In this document: positions 1-9,000 of the stretch, piece after piece
Position numbering within the stretch: the stretch's first letter is position 1
How the letters are laid out: every line of letters begins with the position of its first letter
DNA from: Agreia sp. VKM Ac-1783
GTDB lineage: Bacteria > Actinomycetota > Actinomycetes > Actinomycetales > Microbacteriaceae
Assembly: GCF_900177765.1 (NCBI RefSeq)
Contig: NZ_FXWI01000003.1
Coordinates: 124,001-188,000 of the forward strand
DNA: 64,000 bases
Direction of reading: 5' to 3'
Made by a program: the position numbers and the translations under genes
Notes under the pieces: model-generated
Told to the model about the DNA's origin: nothing
Database searches by the model: none
What the model saw: the letters and a program-made list of their open reading frames with translations, nothing else

Positions 1-1
1 C

Positions 2-2833
2 GAGCAAGGCGGCGGCACATTGAATGTGTTGCGGCACGGGTTCAAAGACATTGCAACGCAGTTTGATATGTGCCAGTTCCGTCCGGCGCAGAGCCTGAAT
101 CCCGTGACGCTCGAGCGATACGCGAAGGTTCGTTTGCGAGTCATGCGTCAGGTGCACTACTCCACGTCAAATCAGAAAAGCCTCGACCTGGTGTTCTTCG
201 TAAACGGCCTGCCCGTGGCCACAATGGAGGTCAAGACAGACTTCACGCAGTCCGTCGAAGACGCCAAGACGCAGTACAAGAAGGACCGCAAGCCGCGGGA
301 TCCAATAACTAAGAAGGTTGAGCCGCTGCTCGGTTTTGGCAGCCGTGCGCTAGTGCACTTCGCCGTCTCCAACTCTGAGGTGTGGATGACGACACGCCTC
401 GACGGAGACGACACTCATTTTCTTCCCTTCAACATGGGTAACGACGGCGGCAAGGGCAACCCGGAGAATCCGAATGGGTCACCGACCTCGTATCTGTGGG
501 AGCGGGTGCTGCAGCGTGACGCATGGCTTGAGATCATCGGCAAATTCCTGCACGCCAGCTCATGGAAAGAGACGGATGCCGTCACCGGTGAGGTCGCGAC
601 GAGACAGTCGCTGCTGTTTCCACGGTTTCACCAGTGGGAGTCGGTCACTTCACTGGTGCAGGCCGCGCGTACCGAGGGCCCGGGCCACCGATACTTGATC
701 CAGCACAGTGCGGGCTCGGGCAAGACGAACTCCATCGCGTGGACCGCACATCAACTCAGCTCTCTTCATAACGACGCAGGCACGAAGGTATTCGACTCAG
801 TGATCGTCGTCACCGACCGTACGGTGCTCGACGACCAATTGCAGGATGCGATCTACCAGATCGATCACAAATCCGGTGTAGTCGTGCCGATCACAAAGGG
901 CGGGGCGGACTCGAAGTCTTCGGCGCTTACGAAGGCGCTGACAGACCGGGCACAGATCATCATCGTGACGATACAGACGTTCCCATTTGCTCTCAAAGCG
1001 ATTCGCACCTCCGGAGCCCTCGTCGGCCGCAACTTCGCGATCATCGCCGACGAGGCGCACTCGTCGCAGACCGGAAACACGTCCGCCAAGCTCAAGCACG
1101 TGCTCTCGCCCGATGAACTCGCTTCTTTGGAGGATGGCGGAACGTACGATGTCGAGGCGCTGCTCGCAGCTGAGATGGAAGAGAAGGCGTCGGCGGCGAA
1201 CATCAGCTTCTTCGCCTACACGGCCACTCCGAAAGCTAAGACGCTGGAGCTATTTGGGCGCATCGGCGAAGACGACCTGCCGCATGCGTTCCACGAATAC
1301 ACCATGAAGCAGGCGATCGAAGAACGATTCATTCTCGATGTTCTGCAGAACTACACGCCCTACAAGCTGGCGTTCAAGCTTGCACACAACGGTCGCGAGT
1401 ACGACAGCACAGACCCTCTCGTCGACAAGACTAAAGCCGCGAAAGACCTCATGCGCTGGGTGCGACTGCATGACTACAACATCTCGCAGAAGGTGGCGGT
1501 GATCGTCGAGCACTTTCGCGACAACGTCGGCTGGCGCCTGGGAGGACAGGCCAAGGCGATGGTGGTTACTGGTAGCCGGCTCGAGGCGGTGCGCTACAAG
1601 CGTGCCTTCGACAAGTACGTGAGCGAAAAAAAGTACTCGGGTCTCGCGGCACTCGTCGCCTTTTCCGGCGAAGTCACCGATGAGGAGGCTGGCGAAGAGT
1701 CGGTTACCGAGGTCACGCTCAACCCCGGTTTGAAGGGGCGGAGCTTGCCAAAGGCCTTTGCCACGGACGACTACCAGGTCATGCTGGTCGCAAACAAGTT
1801 TCAGACGGGATTCGATCAGCCGTTGCTGGTGGCCATGTACGTCGATAAGAAGCTCTCGGATGTTGCGGCGGTGCAGACGCTGTCACGACTGAATCGAGTA
1901 GCAACCGGCAAGGATCAAACGTTCGTGCTCGACTTTGTCAACGACCCGAGCGAAATTCTGAAGGAGTTTCGCAAGTACTACCGCACAGCCGATCTTGCTG
2001 GGGTCTCGGATCCGAACGTCGTGCACGAGCTACAGAACAAGCTCGACCAGGCACTCATCTACGAGGAATCTGAGGTGGAGGGCGCCGCAAAAGCGTGGAT
2101 GTATGAGGAAGGCAACAATGCGCTCACGAAGTGGCTGACCCCCGCCAAACAAAGATTTGCCGGCCAGTATGCCGATGCGATCAAGGCGGAGGATGCCGGA
2201 CGCGTTGAGGAGTTGGTTCTTTTCCGCAAAGACCTGAACAGCTTCATTCGCGCATACGACTTTCTCTCTCAGCTCATCAATTATCACGACACAGGGTTGG
2301 AGAAGCGGTCAATCTTCTACCGGCTGCTTGCGCCTCTCATCACCGGATCAGAGAAAGATCGTCCGATCGATCTGACCGGAGTGAATCTCAGTCACTACAA
2401 CCTGCGGGCTGAAGAGGCCGAGGATCTGCAATACGGCGATGAGGGCGAACTTCTCAAGCCGTTTACGGCCGTGGGCTCGGGCACAGCAAAAGATCCCGAG
2501 TTTGTGCGGCTGAGGGAACTCATCGACAAACTCAACACTCTGTTCGAAGGTGACGGACTCACGGATAACGACATGGTCGGCTTCACCGGGTACGTTGGCG
2601 GCAAGTTCGATGAGAACGACCGACTCCGGGAGCAGGCCAAGGCGAACAGTTTTGAGCAGTTCATGGGAAGCCCCGATCTAGGTAGCGCCTTTCAAGAGGC
2701 TGTCATCGAGTCGGATGAGAACTTCCGGTCGATGAGCGAACAGGTACTAGGCAGCAAGAGCATTCAAAAGGCCATTCTTGACTTGCTGGCACGAGAGTTC
2801 TACGACAGGCACAGGCGCGATGACGTTGCGTAA
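2..2833 (+). CDS. hsdR: Type I restriction enzyme R subunit (HsdR), 5' end outside the window
   Basis: This is the ATP-dependent translocase and nuclease subunit of a type I restriction-modification complex, which cuts unmethylated foreign DNA together with HsdM and HsdS. The open frame runs off the left edge, so roughly the first 60-70 residues are missing. In order it shows a PD-(D/E)xK nuclease core (the MEVK stretch near 224-235), a Walker A GSGKT at 713-727, a DEAH box at 1049-1060 and the TAT motif at about 1217-1228. A second helicase domain and a helical C-terminal part follow. About 940 residues remain, consistent with a family of roughly 1000. HsdM and HsdS are not in view; they would be expected upstream, outside the window. 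Base composition is less GC-rich than the region after 3.9 kb, which fits horizontal acquisition. The family assignment is secure; activity is not known. Confidence 0.93.
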   Translation, partial: EQGGGTLNVLRHGFKDIATQFDMCQFRPAQSLNPVTLERYAKVRLRVMRQVHYSTSNQKSLDLVFFVNGLPVATMEVKTDFTQSVEDAKTQYKKDRKPRDPITKKVEPLLGFGSRALVHFAVSNSEVWMTTRLDGDDTHFLPFNMGNDGGKGNPENPNGSPTSYLWERVLQRDAWLEIIGKFLHASSWKETDAVTGEVATRQSLLFPRFHQWESVTSLVQAARTEGPGHRYLIQHSAGSGKTNSIAWTAHQLSSLHNDAGTKVFDSVIVVTDRTVLDDQLQDAIYQIDHKSGVVVPITKGGADSKSSALTKALTDRAQIIIVTIQTFPFALKAIRTSGALVGRNFAIIADEAHSSQTGNTSAKLKHVLSPDELASLEDGGTYDVEALLAAEMEEKASAANISFFAYTATPKAKTLELFGRIGEDDLPHAFHEYTMKQAIEERFILDVLQNYTPYKLAFKLAHNGREYDSTDPLVDKTKAAKDLMRWVRLHDYNISQKVAVIVEHFRDNVGWRLGGQAKAMVVTGSRLEAVRYKRAFDKYVSEKKYSGLAALVAFSGEVTDEEAGEESVTEVTLNPGLKGRSLPKAFATDDYQVMLVANKFQTGFDQPLLVAMYVDKKLSDVAAVQTLSRLNRVATGKDQTFVLDFVNDPSEILKEFRKYYRTADLAGVSDPNVVHELQNKLDQALIYEESEVEGAAKAWMYEEGNNALTKWLTPAKQRFAGQYADAIKAEDAGRVEELVLFRKDLNSFIRAYDFLSQLINYHDTGLEKRSIFYRLLAPLITGSEKDRPIDLTGVNLSHYNLRAEEAEDLQYGDEGELLKPFTAVGSGTAKDPEFVRLRELIDKLNTLFEGDGLTDNDMVGFTGYVGGKFDENDRLREQAKANSFEQFMGSPDLGSAFQEAVIESDENFRSMSEQVLGSKSIQKAILDLLAREFYDRHRRDDVA

Positions 2834-2866
2834 CAGCGTCGACGACTTACAGCCGCTGCTTGTCCG

Positions 2867-3751
2867 TTAGGTGTTGAATTCGGCGAACCGCCGGGCGAGC
2901 GATTCGCGCGACGGACGTTCCTTCGGCCTCGAGGGCAGTGTCAGTTTCTGGCCGTGCATGTCCTGCAATCCGTGCCGCAACATCGGGCCATCAATCTCGT
3001 TCAGCAGTTCGCGGTCGATTTGGACTTCGTAGTCCGGCGTGATCCCGAGGAGGTTGCGGTCGTACGCGGCGTGATGAATTTTGCACAGAGCCAGTCCGTT
3101 GGTGACCCTGGCCATACCATCGGCATCGGAATCCGCGATGATGTGGGCGGCATCCAATAGATCGGCATGTTTCAAGTGACAGATAGAGCACGTTGTTGCG
3201 TATGCACGCATAACGCGAGCCCGAAAGAGCGGCTGATGCAGACGAGTTCTTACGAGCTTTTCAGCGTAGCTACGTTCGTCAGCATCTAGATTCAGAGGGT
3301 CCTTCACGAAGCGGAGCGATGGGTCTAGCGAGATCAGGAACTGGCGTCGGTCCTGATCGTCGGCCTCGACGTAGACCGGGTAGTAGGGAACGAATGCGCC
3401 TGGTCTAACGGCGTGGAGGTAGAGGAGCGGTGCGCGGGTTTCGAATGCCCGGCGGAGCTTCTTGTTGTCGCCACCCTCACGAGATTGGTAGGAGTAGTGA
3501 ACAAAGCCATCGGACGTGAACGAGTCGGCGTAAGGGCTTTTGATACTCGTCAAGATGGACAACGTCGACTCGAAGTCGGCGGGGTTTCGGATTCCTCGGG
3601 CTGTGTCTACGAGCGGGATGTTCTCGGTACCGAACGTGTAGTTTCGGAGCTCCTCGCGCGTAATCTCCGATGCGCCCGTCGCGAGCTTCTGATCGAGCCA
3701 CCGGAAGACGTCCTGCCGGACCAGTTCTTCTTCGAGCGCGCTTCTCATCAT
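2867..3751 (-). CDS. HNH endonuclease (HNH_2-type), putative restriction-associated nuclease
   Basis: This is a predicted metal-dependent DNA nuclease of about 294 residues. The C-terminal third carries an HNH module of the HNH_2 type: a CxxC pair (CSIC), then AAHI, then an NGLALCxxHHAAYD stretch holding the metal-binding and catalytic histidines. The N-terminal about 180 residues have no motif I recognise and could be a DNA- or modification-recognition domain. It is convergent with hsdR, 33 bp away, so it is probably part of the same defence island rather than the same transcript. The start is uncertain. Adjacent ATGs lie at 3751 and 3748, neither with a clear ribosome binding site, and a TTG at 3772 would add seven residues. 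Composition is also less GC-rich than the rest of the window. Confidence 0.8.
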   Translation of the reverse strand: MMRSALEEELVRQDVFRWLDQKLATGASEITREELRNYTFGTENIPLVDTARGIRNPADFESTLSILTSIKSPYADSFTSDGFVHYSYQSREGGDNKKLRRAFETRAPLLYLHAVRPGAFVPYYPVYVEADDQDRRQFLISLDPSLRFVKDPLNLDADERSYAEKLVRTRLHQPLFRARVMRAYATTCSICHLKHADLLDAAHIIADSDADGMARVTNGLALCKIHHAAYDRNLLGITPDYEVQIDRELLNEIDGPMLRHGLQDMHGQKLTLPSRPKERPSRESLARRFAEFNT

Positions 3752-3903
3752 GAGGTCATGTTTAGCAGCCAAACACTTTCACATGGGTGCTCATGACGCA
3801 GCGGTAGTCGCCTCACACAAATCGCACATGATGATGTCGGCGGTGAGACATTACGTCCCATGCCGAACCGTCCACTCGCAGACCAGATGACTAGGGTGCC
3901 GTT

Positions 3904-5370
3904 ATGACGGAGTGGCGACGAACAAGGACAATGCGCTCCCGAGCCCTCGCGGCCGCCGCCCTCACCGCACTCCTCGCTATCACCGCACTCCTCGCTATCA
4001 CCGCATCCGGCTGTTCGCTCCTCAACCCGCAGCCACCCGATTCCATCTCGAGCACTGTCGACCAGGCCGTTACCGATCTGCGCTCGACGGCTGGCGTCGC
4101 ATCCGTCACCTCGAAGATCACGTCATACGACCCCATGGATGACGGCACACCGTCGAGTGCCACGGCCTGGTACGCGAGCATCTCGGTCGAGACGAAGCCG
4201 AATGCAGCTGACCTGCCTGGGTTGGCGGATGCAGTGGCGGATCGCATCGCTGCGGTCAAGCGGGTCGTGCCAGTGAACGGCCAGCTGCACCTTTCTATCG
4301 GAGCGCACGGAGTCGGCACCACGATCTCGCTCCCTGTCGACGGCGGAAGCTCCGATGCGACGCCGGCGAGCCAACTCGTCACGACGGCCGAGCAGATTGC
4401 CTCGATCGATTCCGTCTCGTCAATCGAACTGGGTCGGCCTCACAATCCGCCCTCGATCGGGGTGACGAGTTCGGCCGATGTTCCCGCCGCAGCAACCGCC
4501 GTGCGCCAGCTGCCCAACTTCGGGGTCGGTGACCTTGCCTCTGTGACGGTGCTCTACTCGGCCAGCGACGAACCACACAACACCACGAGGGTGACGATGG
4601 ATGCCGCATCCCCGTCGCCCGAGATTCTCAGCCTCATCGGGAGGCTGACCGAGGAGCCGGGCGTCGCATCCGTCTTCTTCACGGGTGTGCAGCCGACCGA
4701 CGGGGCGCCGGTCGTAATCGATGCGGCAGGATGGCGGCCCGCCCTGTCGGTCGCCGTCAACGACGAGCAGACTCAGGCGGCGGTGGTCTCGCAGCTGGAG
4801 GCGTTTGCAGATGCGCAGGCTCTCGACGCCGCTATGCCTCGGTCGTCCTTCGAGGTCACGGTGTATCCGCAAGACATGGCACGCGTAAAAGTCGACGGCT
4901 TCGTGGGGCTGTCTGCCGGCTCGCCGGCTCCCGACGATGCGCGCAAACCAACACCTTCGCCCGCTCCGGCGCCACTGCCCCCTCCTCCCGCACCAGAGAC
5001 GCCCGACGAGCAGGCCGCGCGGGTGGCGAACGACCAGGTCGCCATCGCCCAGCTATTGGATGCCGCGGGCGACATCGCCGGGATCCGCGGCACCCCGACG
5101 ATCCAGACGGTCGCATGCCAGGCCGAGGGGATCGATTCGGGCCTGCGGGTGGAGGGGTCGGTCGTGATTCCGATCTTCAAGGTCGCGAAAACCGCCGATG
5201 CGGCCTACGCCGCCATCACGGATTCATGGAAGGCCGCGGGGATGTCGCCGGCGGGCGGTGCGATGGGCAGACTCGCTTTCGGCACTGCATCGACGACCGC
5301 GCCAGTGCAGCAGACGACCATTCGCGGCACGGCCGACGGGCTGAGCATCACGGCGCAGGGGCGTTGCTGA
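3904..5370 (+). CDS. Putative secreted lipoprotein of unknown function
   Basis: The 488-residue product has a type II signal peptide: basic n-region, Ala/Leu-rich core, then a lipobox-like ASGC with the lipidated cysteine at residue 37. It should be anchored on the outer face of the membrane. A Pro/Ala-rich linker near residues 355-375 separates a large N-terminal part from a C-terminal domain of about 110 residues with two further cysteines. I recognise no catalytic motif and no family. The hydrophobic core contains an exact in-frame duplication (TALLAI twice) caused by an 18-bp tandem repeat. An alternative ATG at 3934 has a better-placed AAGGA and still leaves a full signal peptide. Function is unknown. 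Confidence 0.75.
   Translation: MTEWRRTRTMRSRALAAAALTALLAITALLAITASGCSLLNPQPPDSISSTVDQAVTDLRSTAGVASVTSKITSYDPMDDGTPSSATAWYASISVETKPNAADLPGLADAVADRIAAVKRVVPVNGQLHLSIGAHGVGTTISLPVDGGSSDATPASQLVTTAEQIASIDSVSSIELGRPHNPPSIGVTSSADVPAAATAVRQLPNFGVGDLASVTVLYSASDEPHNTTRVTMDAASPSPEILSLIGRLTEEPGVASVFFTGVQPTDGAPVVIDAAGWRPALSVAVNDEQTQAAVVSQLEAFADAQALDAAMPRSSFEVTVYPQDMARVKVDGFVGLSAGSPAPDDARKPTPSPAPAPLPPPPAPETPDEQAARVANDQVAIAQLLDAAGDIAGIRGTPTIQTVACQAEGIDSGLRVEGSVVIPIFKVAKTADAAYAAITDSWKAAGMSPAGGAMGRLAFGTASTTAPVQQTTIRGTADGLSITAQGRC
3967..4002 (+). repeat. 18-bp perfect tandem duplication inside a signal peptide
   Basis: Two identical 18-bp units (3967-3984 and 3985-4002) lie in frame and duplicate six residues of the hydrophobic core of the lipoprotein signal sequence. 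A recent slippage event is the likely cause, and copy number could vary between strains. Confidence 0.9.
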
Positions 5371-5381
5371 GTGCGCACTGG

Positions 5382-5478
5382 TCGGTGATCTCGATACACC
5401 GACTCGGCCGCCCGAGGCGGCCTTCGGCTACTCGATCAGCGCCTAGCGTCGGGCGGCCTTTAGCTACTCGATCAGCGC
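5382..5478. repeat. REP-like intergenic repeat, two units
   Basis: Two near-identical 27-bp units at 5416-5442 and 5452-5478 share GGCGGCCTT, then two variable bases, then GCTACTCGATCAGCGC, with a period of 36 bp. The first is preceded by CTCGATACACCGACTCGG, which resembles REP-type palindromes I recall from actinobacterial genomes. GGCCGCC and GGCGGCC around 5406-5422 can pair. It lies between convergent genes ending at 5370 and 5488, so it may also act as a transcription barrier. Confidence 0.6.
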
Positions 5479-5487
5479 GCTGGGCGC

Positions 5488-6204
5488 CTAGTGGCGCATC
5501 TGCCGTTCGCGCGCCAGCTCGACCACGATGCCGCGCGCATCGCCGGGGTTAGCCGCGTCGTACCAGAGGCGTGTCTGTTGGCCGTCGACCACGGGGTCGC
5601 TCTGCTCGATCACCATGGTCCTCTGCACCCAGCGTTGGGTCCCCTGTAGGTCGACGAAGGTGAAGGTGACAGTCGTCAGAATGCGTGGGCTCTCGCGAAA
5701 GAAGTCGTAGCCCTTGTTGCGGACGGTGGCTGCGGTGAGGGTGCCGGTGCGCATCGTGCGTTCGTCGCGTGAGATCTGTCGCCGTCGACTGATCGCCGCG
5801 ACCAGGCCGAGCACGAGAAAGAGCACCCCGAGCGCGAGAAGCACAGCGGCGATCATCCCTGCCAATGCGGGAGAGCCACTCGGCTGCGCGACGATGAAGA
5901 GACCGGTTCCGCCGCCGATGAACCACGCTGCGAGACCGTAGCCGATGCCGACGTCGGCTCTCCTCATGACCGTCCATGACCATCCGATCGACCCGAGGAT
6001 GGTGATCATCAGCCCGACAATCGCGCCGACGATGGATTGCCACGGCGGTTCGCCCATGCCGTCGAACAGCCCGAAGCCGCCCCATCCGTAGCCGAGACCG
6101 AAGCCACCGCCCAGCAGAACAACGAGCAGAAAGATGACCCGGCCGAGGCTGGGGCGTCGCGGCGTGCGTTGAATGCGGGCGAGTGAAGGATCGACGGTGC
6201 TCAT
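5488..6204 (-). CDS. Membrane protein, DUF3592-like
   Basis: The 238-residue product has an N-terminal hydrophobic segment after a short basic stretch, two or three more hydrophobic segments between about residues 60 and 140, and a soluble beta-rich C-terminal domain. The C-terminal domain (TLTAATVRNKGYDFF... to LWYDAANPGDARG) resembles DUF3592-type domains. No enzymatic motif is seen. The frame extends upstream to 6360, but ATG at 6204 is preceded at 5 nt by a perfect AGGAGG (6210-6215 on the complement), so that start is preferred. A copy of a dispersed palindromic repeat lies just upstream (6232-6304). Family assignment is tentative and the role unknown. Confidence 0.75.
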   Translation of the reverse strand: MSTVDPSLARIQRTPRRPSLGRVIFLLVVLLGGGFGLGYGWGGFGLFDGMGEPPWQSIVGAIVGLMITILGSIGWSWTVMRRADVGIGYGLAAWFIGGGTGLFIVAQPSGSPALAGMIAAVLLALGVLFLVLGLVAAISRRRQISRDERTMRTGTLTAATVRNKGYDFFRESPRILTTVTFTFVDLQGTQRWVQRTMVIEQSDPVVDGQQTRLWYDAANPGDARGIVVELARERQMRH

Positions 6205-6231
6205 GGGGGCCTCCTGATGCCACGTTATCGC

Positions 6232-6304
6232 GCTGCAATTCAGGATCAATCGTGATCTGAGTGCCTTTTCGCGCTCGGTGCCCCGGTCGAGCCTGAGTTG
6301 CAGC
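6232..6304. repeat. Dispersed palindromic repeat R1, copy D
   Basis: A 73-bp element with inverted ends: GCTGCAATTCAGG at 6232-6244 and CCTGAGTTGCAGC at 6292-6304, one mismatch. The interior contains CTTTTCGCGCTCGG, related to the TTTTCGCAC core of the other copies. It lies between the DUF3592-like gene and the secreted hydrolase. Confidence 0.75.
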
Positions 6305-6472
6305 GCCGGGCCTACGCCGAGGTGTGCACGTAGACCCGACTGGAGGCGGCTCTTTGCCAACCTGAAAGTCTGGCGTGATGCGTCAACCTCACGGTGCCAA
6401 TTTTAGTTAGACGATCGTATTATCAGCTGTCGCGCGAACGAGCGCTTCTTACGAGCCTTACCCGAGGGTAAA

Positions 6473-6485
6473 GAAGGAGATCAAC
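6473..6485 (+). promoter_or_regulatory. Ribosome binding site fixing the GTG start of the SGNH hydrolase
   Basis: GAAGGAGA precedes the GTG at 6486 at suitable spacing and supports this start. Just upstream, around 6461-6474, is TTACCCGAGGGTAA, a small palindrome that may be an operator. A TATTAT near 6417 is a possible -10 box without a convincing -35 box. Confidence 0.6.
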
Positions 6486-7487
6486 GTGAACAGTTCCATC
6501 AAACGATCGGGGGTCGCAGCCGTGCTGCTTCTCGCCGCCTCTATGGCGGTGGTTCCCGCGGCAGGGGCCACGGCCGCGACCGCTGACTCGTCTGGGATGG
6601 TGAACTACGTCGCCCTCGGTGACTCGTACGCCGCGGGCCAGGGGCTTGCGACGCCGACCGGGCAGCCGGCCGCCGGATGCAACCAGACCGCCGAGGACTA
6701 CCCGCACCAGCTGGCCGCGAAAATGGGCTACAACCTCACCGACGTCACCTGCTCCGGAGCCGTCACAGAGAACATCAGCAAGAATGCGCAGCCCGTGACG
6801 GACCCATCGGGGGCGGCGCACTCCGTGCCGATCCAGGCATCCGCCCTCAACGCCAGCACCAACATCGTGACCGTGACCATCGGCGGTAATGACGCAGGCT
6901 TCGCCTCGGTGATCAAGTCGTGCGTCGCCTCATCGGCAGACGGGCCGGTCGCGGGAAGCAACCAAGACTTCAAAGACTCCAACTGCAAAGACCAGTACAT
7001 GAAGAAGGGCGTCGACACACTATCGAAGAACATCGCCGACAAGGTGGCGCGACACCTCGAGTCGACGTTCAAGACCATCAAGAAGGCGGCCCCGAACGCT
7101 CAGATCTTCGTGGTCGGCTACCCGTCGTTGTTCCCGGATGCCGCCAGCACCCCTGCAGCGGGCTGCTATACCGACCTGGGAACAGAGCCCTCCTCTGTCT
7201 CGTTCACCGCGACCGATGTCGCATACCTGCACTCCGTCGAGGTGCAGCTGAACCAGACGATTGCCGAGCAGGCAGCTGACGCGGGTGTGACGTTCGTCGA
7301 CAACCTGCCCGCGAGTGTCTCGCACAGCATGTGCCCGCAGGGACCGAGCTCGTACATCAACGGCATCGCGTTCAACAGCGCTGATACGGGCCCCCTGGTG
7401 AACCCGGCGTCGCTGCACCCCAACCTCGTGGGAGCGACCTTCCTGGCGACGCAGACGTATGACGCGGTTACCGCCTCGGGGTACTAA
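6486..7487 (+). CDS. Secreted SGNH/GDSL-family hydrolase (esterase/lipase type)
   Basis: The 333-residue product has an N-terminal signal peptide with a likely cleavage after an Ala-rich stretch near residue 30, so it is exported. The SGNH blocks are all visible: GDSY with nucleophile Ser47, the Gly of block II in TCSGA near residue 91, GGND with Asn135, and the C-terminal SLHPN with catalytic His311. Six cysteines suggest disulfides outside the cell, as in Streptomyces secreted esterases of this family. The substrate (lipid, acylated polysaccharide or small ester) cannot be told. It appears monocistronic and is followed by the convergent LacI gene across an R1 repeat. Confidence 0.9.
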   Translation: MNSSIKRSGVAAVLLLAASMAVVPAAGATAATADSSGMVNYVALGDSYAAGQGLATPTGQPAAGCNQTAEDYPHQLAAKMGYNLTDVTCSGAVTENISKNAQPVTDPSGAAHSVPIQASALNASTNIVTVTIGGNDAGFASVIKSCVASSADGPVAGSNQDFKDSNCKDQYMKKGVDTLSKNIADKVARHLESTFKTIKKAAPNAQIFVVGYPSLFPDAASTPAAGCYTDLGTEPSSVSFTATDVAYLHSVEVQLNQTIAEQAADAGVTFVDNLPASVSHSMCPQGPSSYINGIAFNSADTGPLVNPASLHPNLVGATFLATQTYDAVTASGY

Positions 7488-7600
7488 CAACCGTTCGCCG
7501 TCGAGGCTCGGATGGGATCTCCGGACCTCGACGGTGGGCCGTCGCGCTGAGTCGAGTCGAGTCGCGTCGTATCGCGCAGCACATCGCGTCGGCCCCGGGC

Positions 7601-7667
7601 GCAATTCAGGAGGAACCTAAGTAGAACGACGTTTTCGTACGTGGGAACTGCCTTTTTCCTGAATTGC
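7601..7667. repeat. Dispersed palindromic repeat R1, copy A
   Basis: Perfect 11-bp inverted ends GCAATTCAGGA (7601-7611) and TCCTGAATTGC (7657-7667) flank a core with ACGACGTTTTCGTACG. It lies between convergent genes (hydrolase ending 7487, LacI regulator ending 7679). The nearly symmetrical ends would fold as a hairpin on either strand, and the T-run before the right arm makes a bidirectional terminator role plausible. Confidence 0.8.
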
Positions 7668-7678
7668 GGCGGCAGCTC

Positions 7679-8899
7679 CTACGCCGACCCGCGCTCCACG
7701 AGCTCGATCGGAATCCACGTCTCGCGCTCGACCGCTTCTCCGGCGATCAGCGTCAGAAGCGCCTTCACCATCTCTGCGCCCTTCTCCGAGGTGTGCAGGT
7801 CGACCGTCGTCAGCTGCGGCTTCGTGTCTGTCGAGAAGGAATTGTTGTCGATCGTGCTGATGGCCACATCATTCGGAACTGAGATTCCGTGCTCGCGTAG
7901 AACGGACAGGGCGCCCGACGCCATCTGCGCCGACGCGACGAAGAGCCCGTCGAACGGAACCCCGCGCGCAAGCAGGCGTTCCGCCGCCGCCGCCCCGCTG
8001 GCCGGGGTGTAGTCGCCCTCCTCGACCAACTCGAGCGCGTGCTCGGATGCCGATCCAGAAGTCCCAGCCGAACCAGAACCACCCGCAAGCCCCGCCGCCT
8101 CGAGCGTCGAACGCCACCCCGCCAAGCGGTCTCGGGCTGCGGTCGCGGCGAGTGGCCCGGTGATCGTGGCGATGCGCGTGCGCCCGCTCTCGATCAAGTG
8201 CTGCGTCGCGATCGCCGCCGCTGCCACGTTGTCGACATCTACCGTGTGCGCCTCGAACTCGAGGTCGTCGACGGGCCGCACTCCGAAGACCACGGGCAGC
8301 GAGCGTGACAGATCTAAGTACGTGGCCGACGAGCTGTGGTGTGAGAGCAGCAGAGCCCCATCGACGCTTCCGCTCTGCAGAAAACGGTGGGTCTTCTCGG
8401 CGTCTGCTTCGCTCTCGATCAGCAGGGTGAGCGTGTAGTCGGTCGTCGACGCGTACATGGCCGCGCCCTGAATCACCTCGGCGAAGTAGGGGTCGGCGAA
8501 GAACGCCGCCGTGCGCTCGGGGATCACCATCGCGATCATCTGGGTGCGGCGACGCACGAGGTTACGGGCGGCGCGGTTGGGCACGTAGTGCAGCTGCGCG
8601 ATCGCCGCATTCACCCGCGTGATCGCCTGCTCGGTCACGCGGGGCGATCCGTTGATCACGCGCGACGCCGTCGACTTCGAGACTCCGGCCAGCGCGGCCA
8701 CCGCCTCGAGGGTCGCGACCGCAGGGGCGGTCGGCGCCGAAGCGGCCGACGAAGCCGCAGCCGCATCCGAAGCCGGATCCGATGCCGGAGCGGCAACCGT
8801 AGTCGAGGCCGACGCCGAGGCCGACGCCGAGGCAGCAGACGCGACCACGACCGGGTCAACACGCGCAGCCCGCTCAATGCGGGGGATGTCGGTCGTCAC
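7679..8899 (-). CDS. LacI-family regulator, probable repressor of the beta-glucoside operon (CebR-like)
   Basis: A 406-residue LacI/GalR regulator. The helix-turn-helix begins near residue 62 (TLEAVAALAGVSKSTASRVINGSPRVTE in overlapping stretches), followed by the hinge and a periplasmic-binding-protein-like effector domain. It is the last gene after a sugar importer and a GH1 beta-glucosidase, and the operon promoter carries sites matching the CebR consensus TGGGAGCGCTCCCA, so control of cellobiose or another beta-glucoside is inferred. The first about 60 residues are an unusual Ala/Ser-rich, low-complexity tail with a run of alternating Ala and Ser. Most family members start directly at the helix-turn-helix. 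No internal start better supported than ATG at 8899 was found. Confidence 0.88.
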   Translation of the reverse strand: MTTDIPRIERAARVDPVVVASAASASASASASTTVAAPASDPASDAAAASSAASAPTAPAVATLEAVAALAGVSKSTASRVINGSPRVTEQAITRVNAAIAQLHYVPNRAARNLVRRRTQMIAMVIPERTAAFFADPYFAEVIQGAAMYASTTDYTLTLLIESEADAEKTHRFLQSGSVDGALLLSHHSSSATYLDLSRSLPVVFGVRPVDDLEFEAHTVDVDNVAAAAIATQHLIESGRTRIATITGPLAATAARDRLAGWRSTLEAAGLAGGSGSAGTSGSASEHALELVEEGDYTPASGAAAAERLLARGVPFDGLFVASAQMASGALSVLREHGISVPNDVAISTIDNNSFSTDTKPQLTTVDLHTSEKGAEMVKALLTLIAGEAVERETWIPIELVERGSA

Positions 8900-9000
8900 G
8901 TGGGTGCCCTGCGATCTACTAGTCGAGATGGTCGTTCAGCGCACACGAGAGCGCTGGGATCACTTTATGTGGTGTTCCCTCAGCTTTCGCGCGCGGCGCC

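Noticed and set aside
5382-5478. Attachment site of a mobile element
   Set aside because: The repeats are close, REP-like and not associated with an integrase or tRNA gene; no element lies between them.
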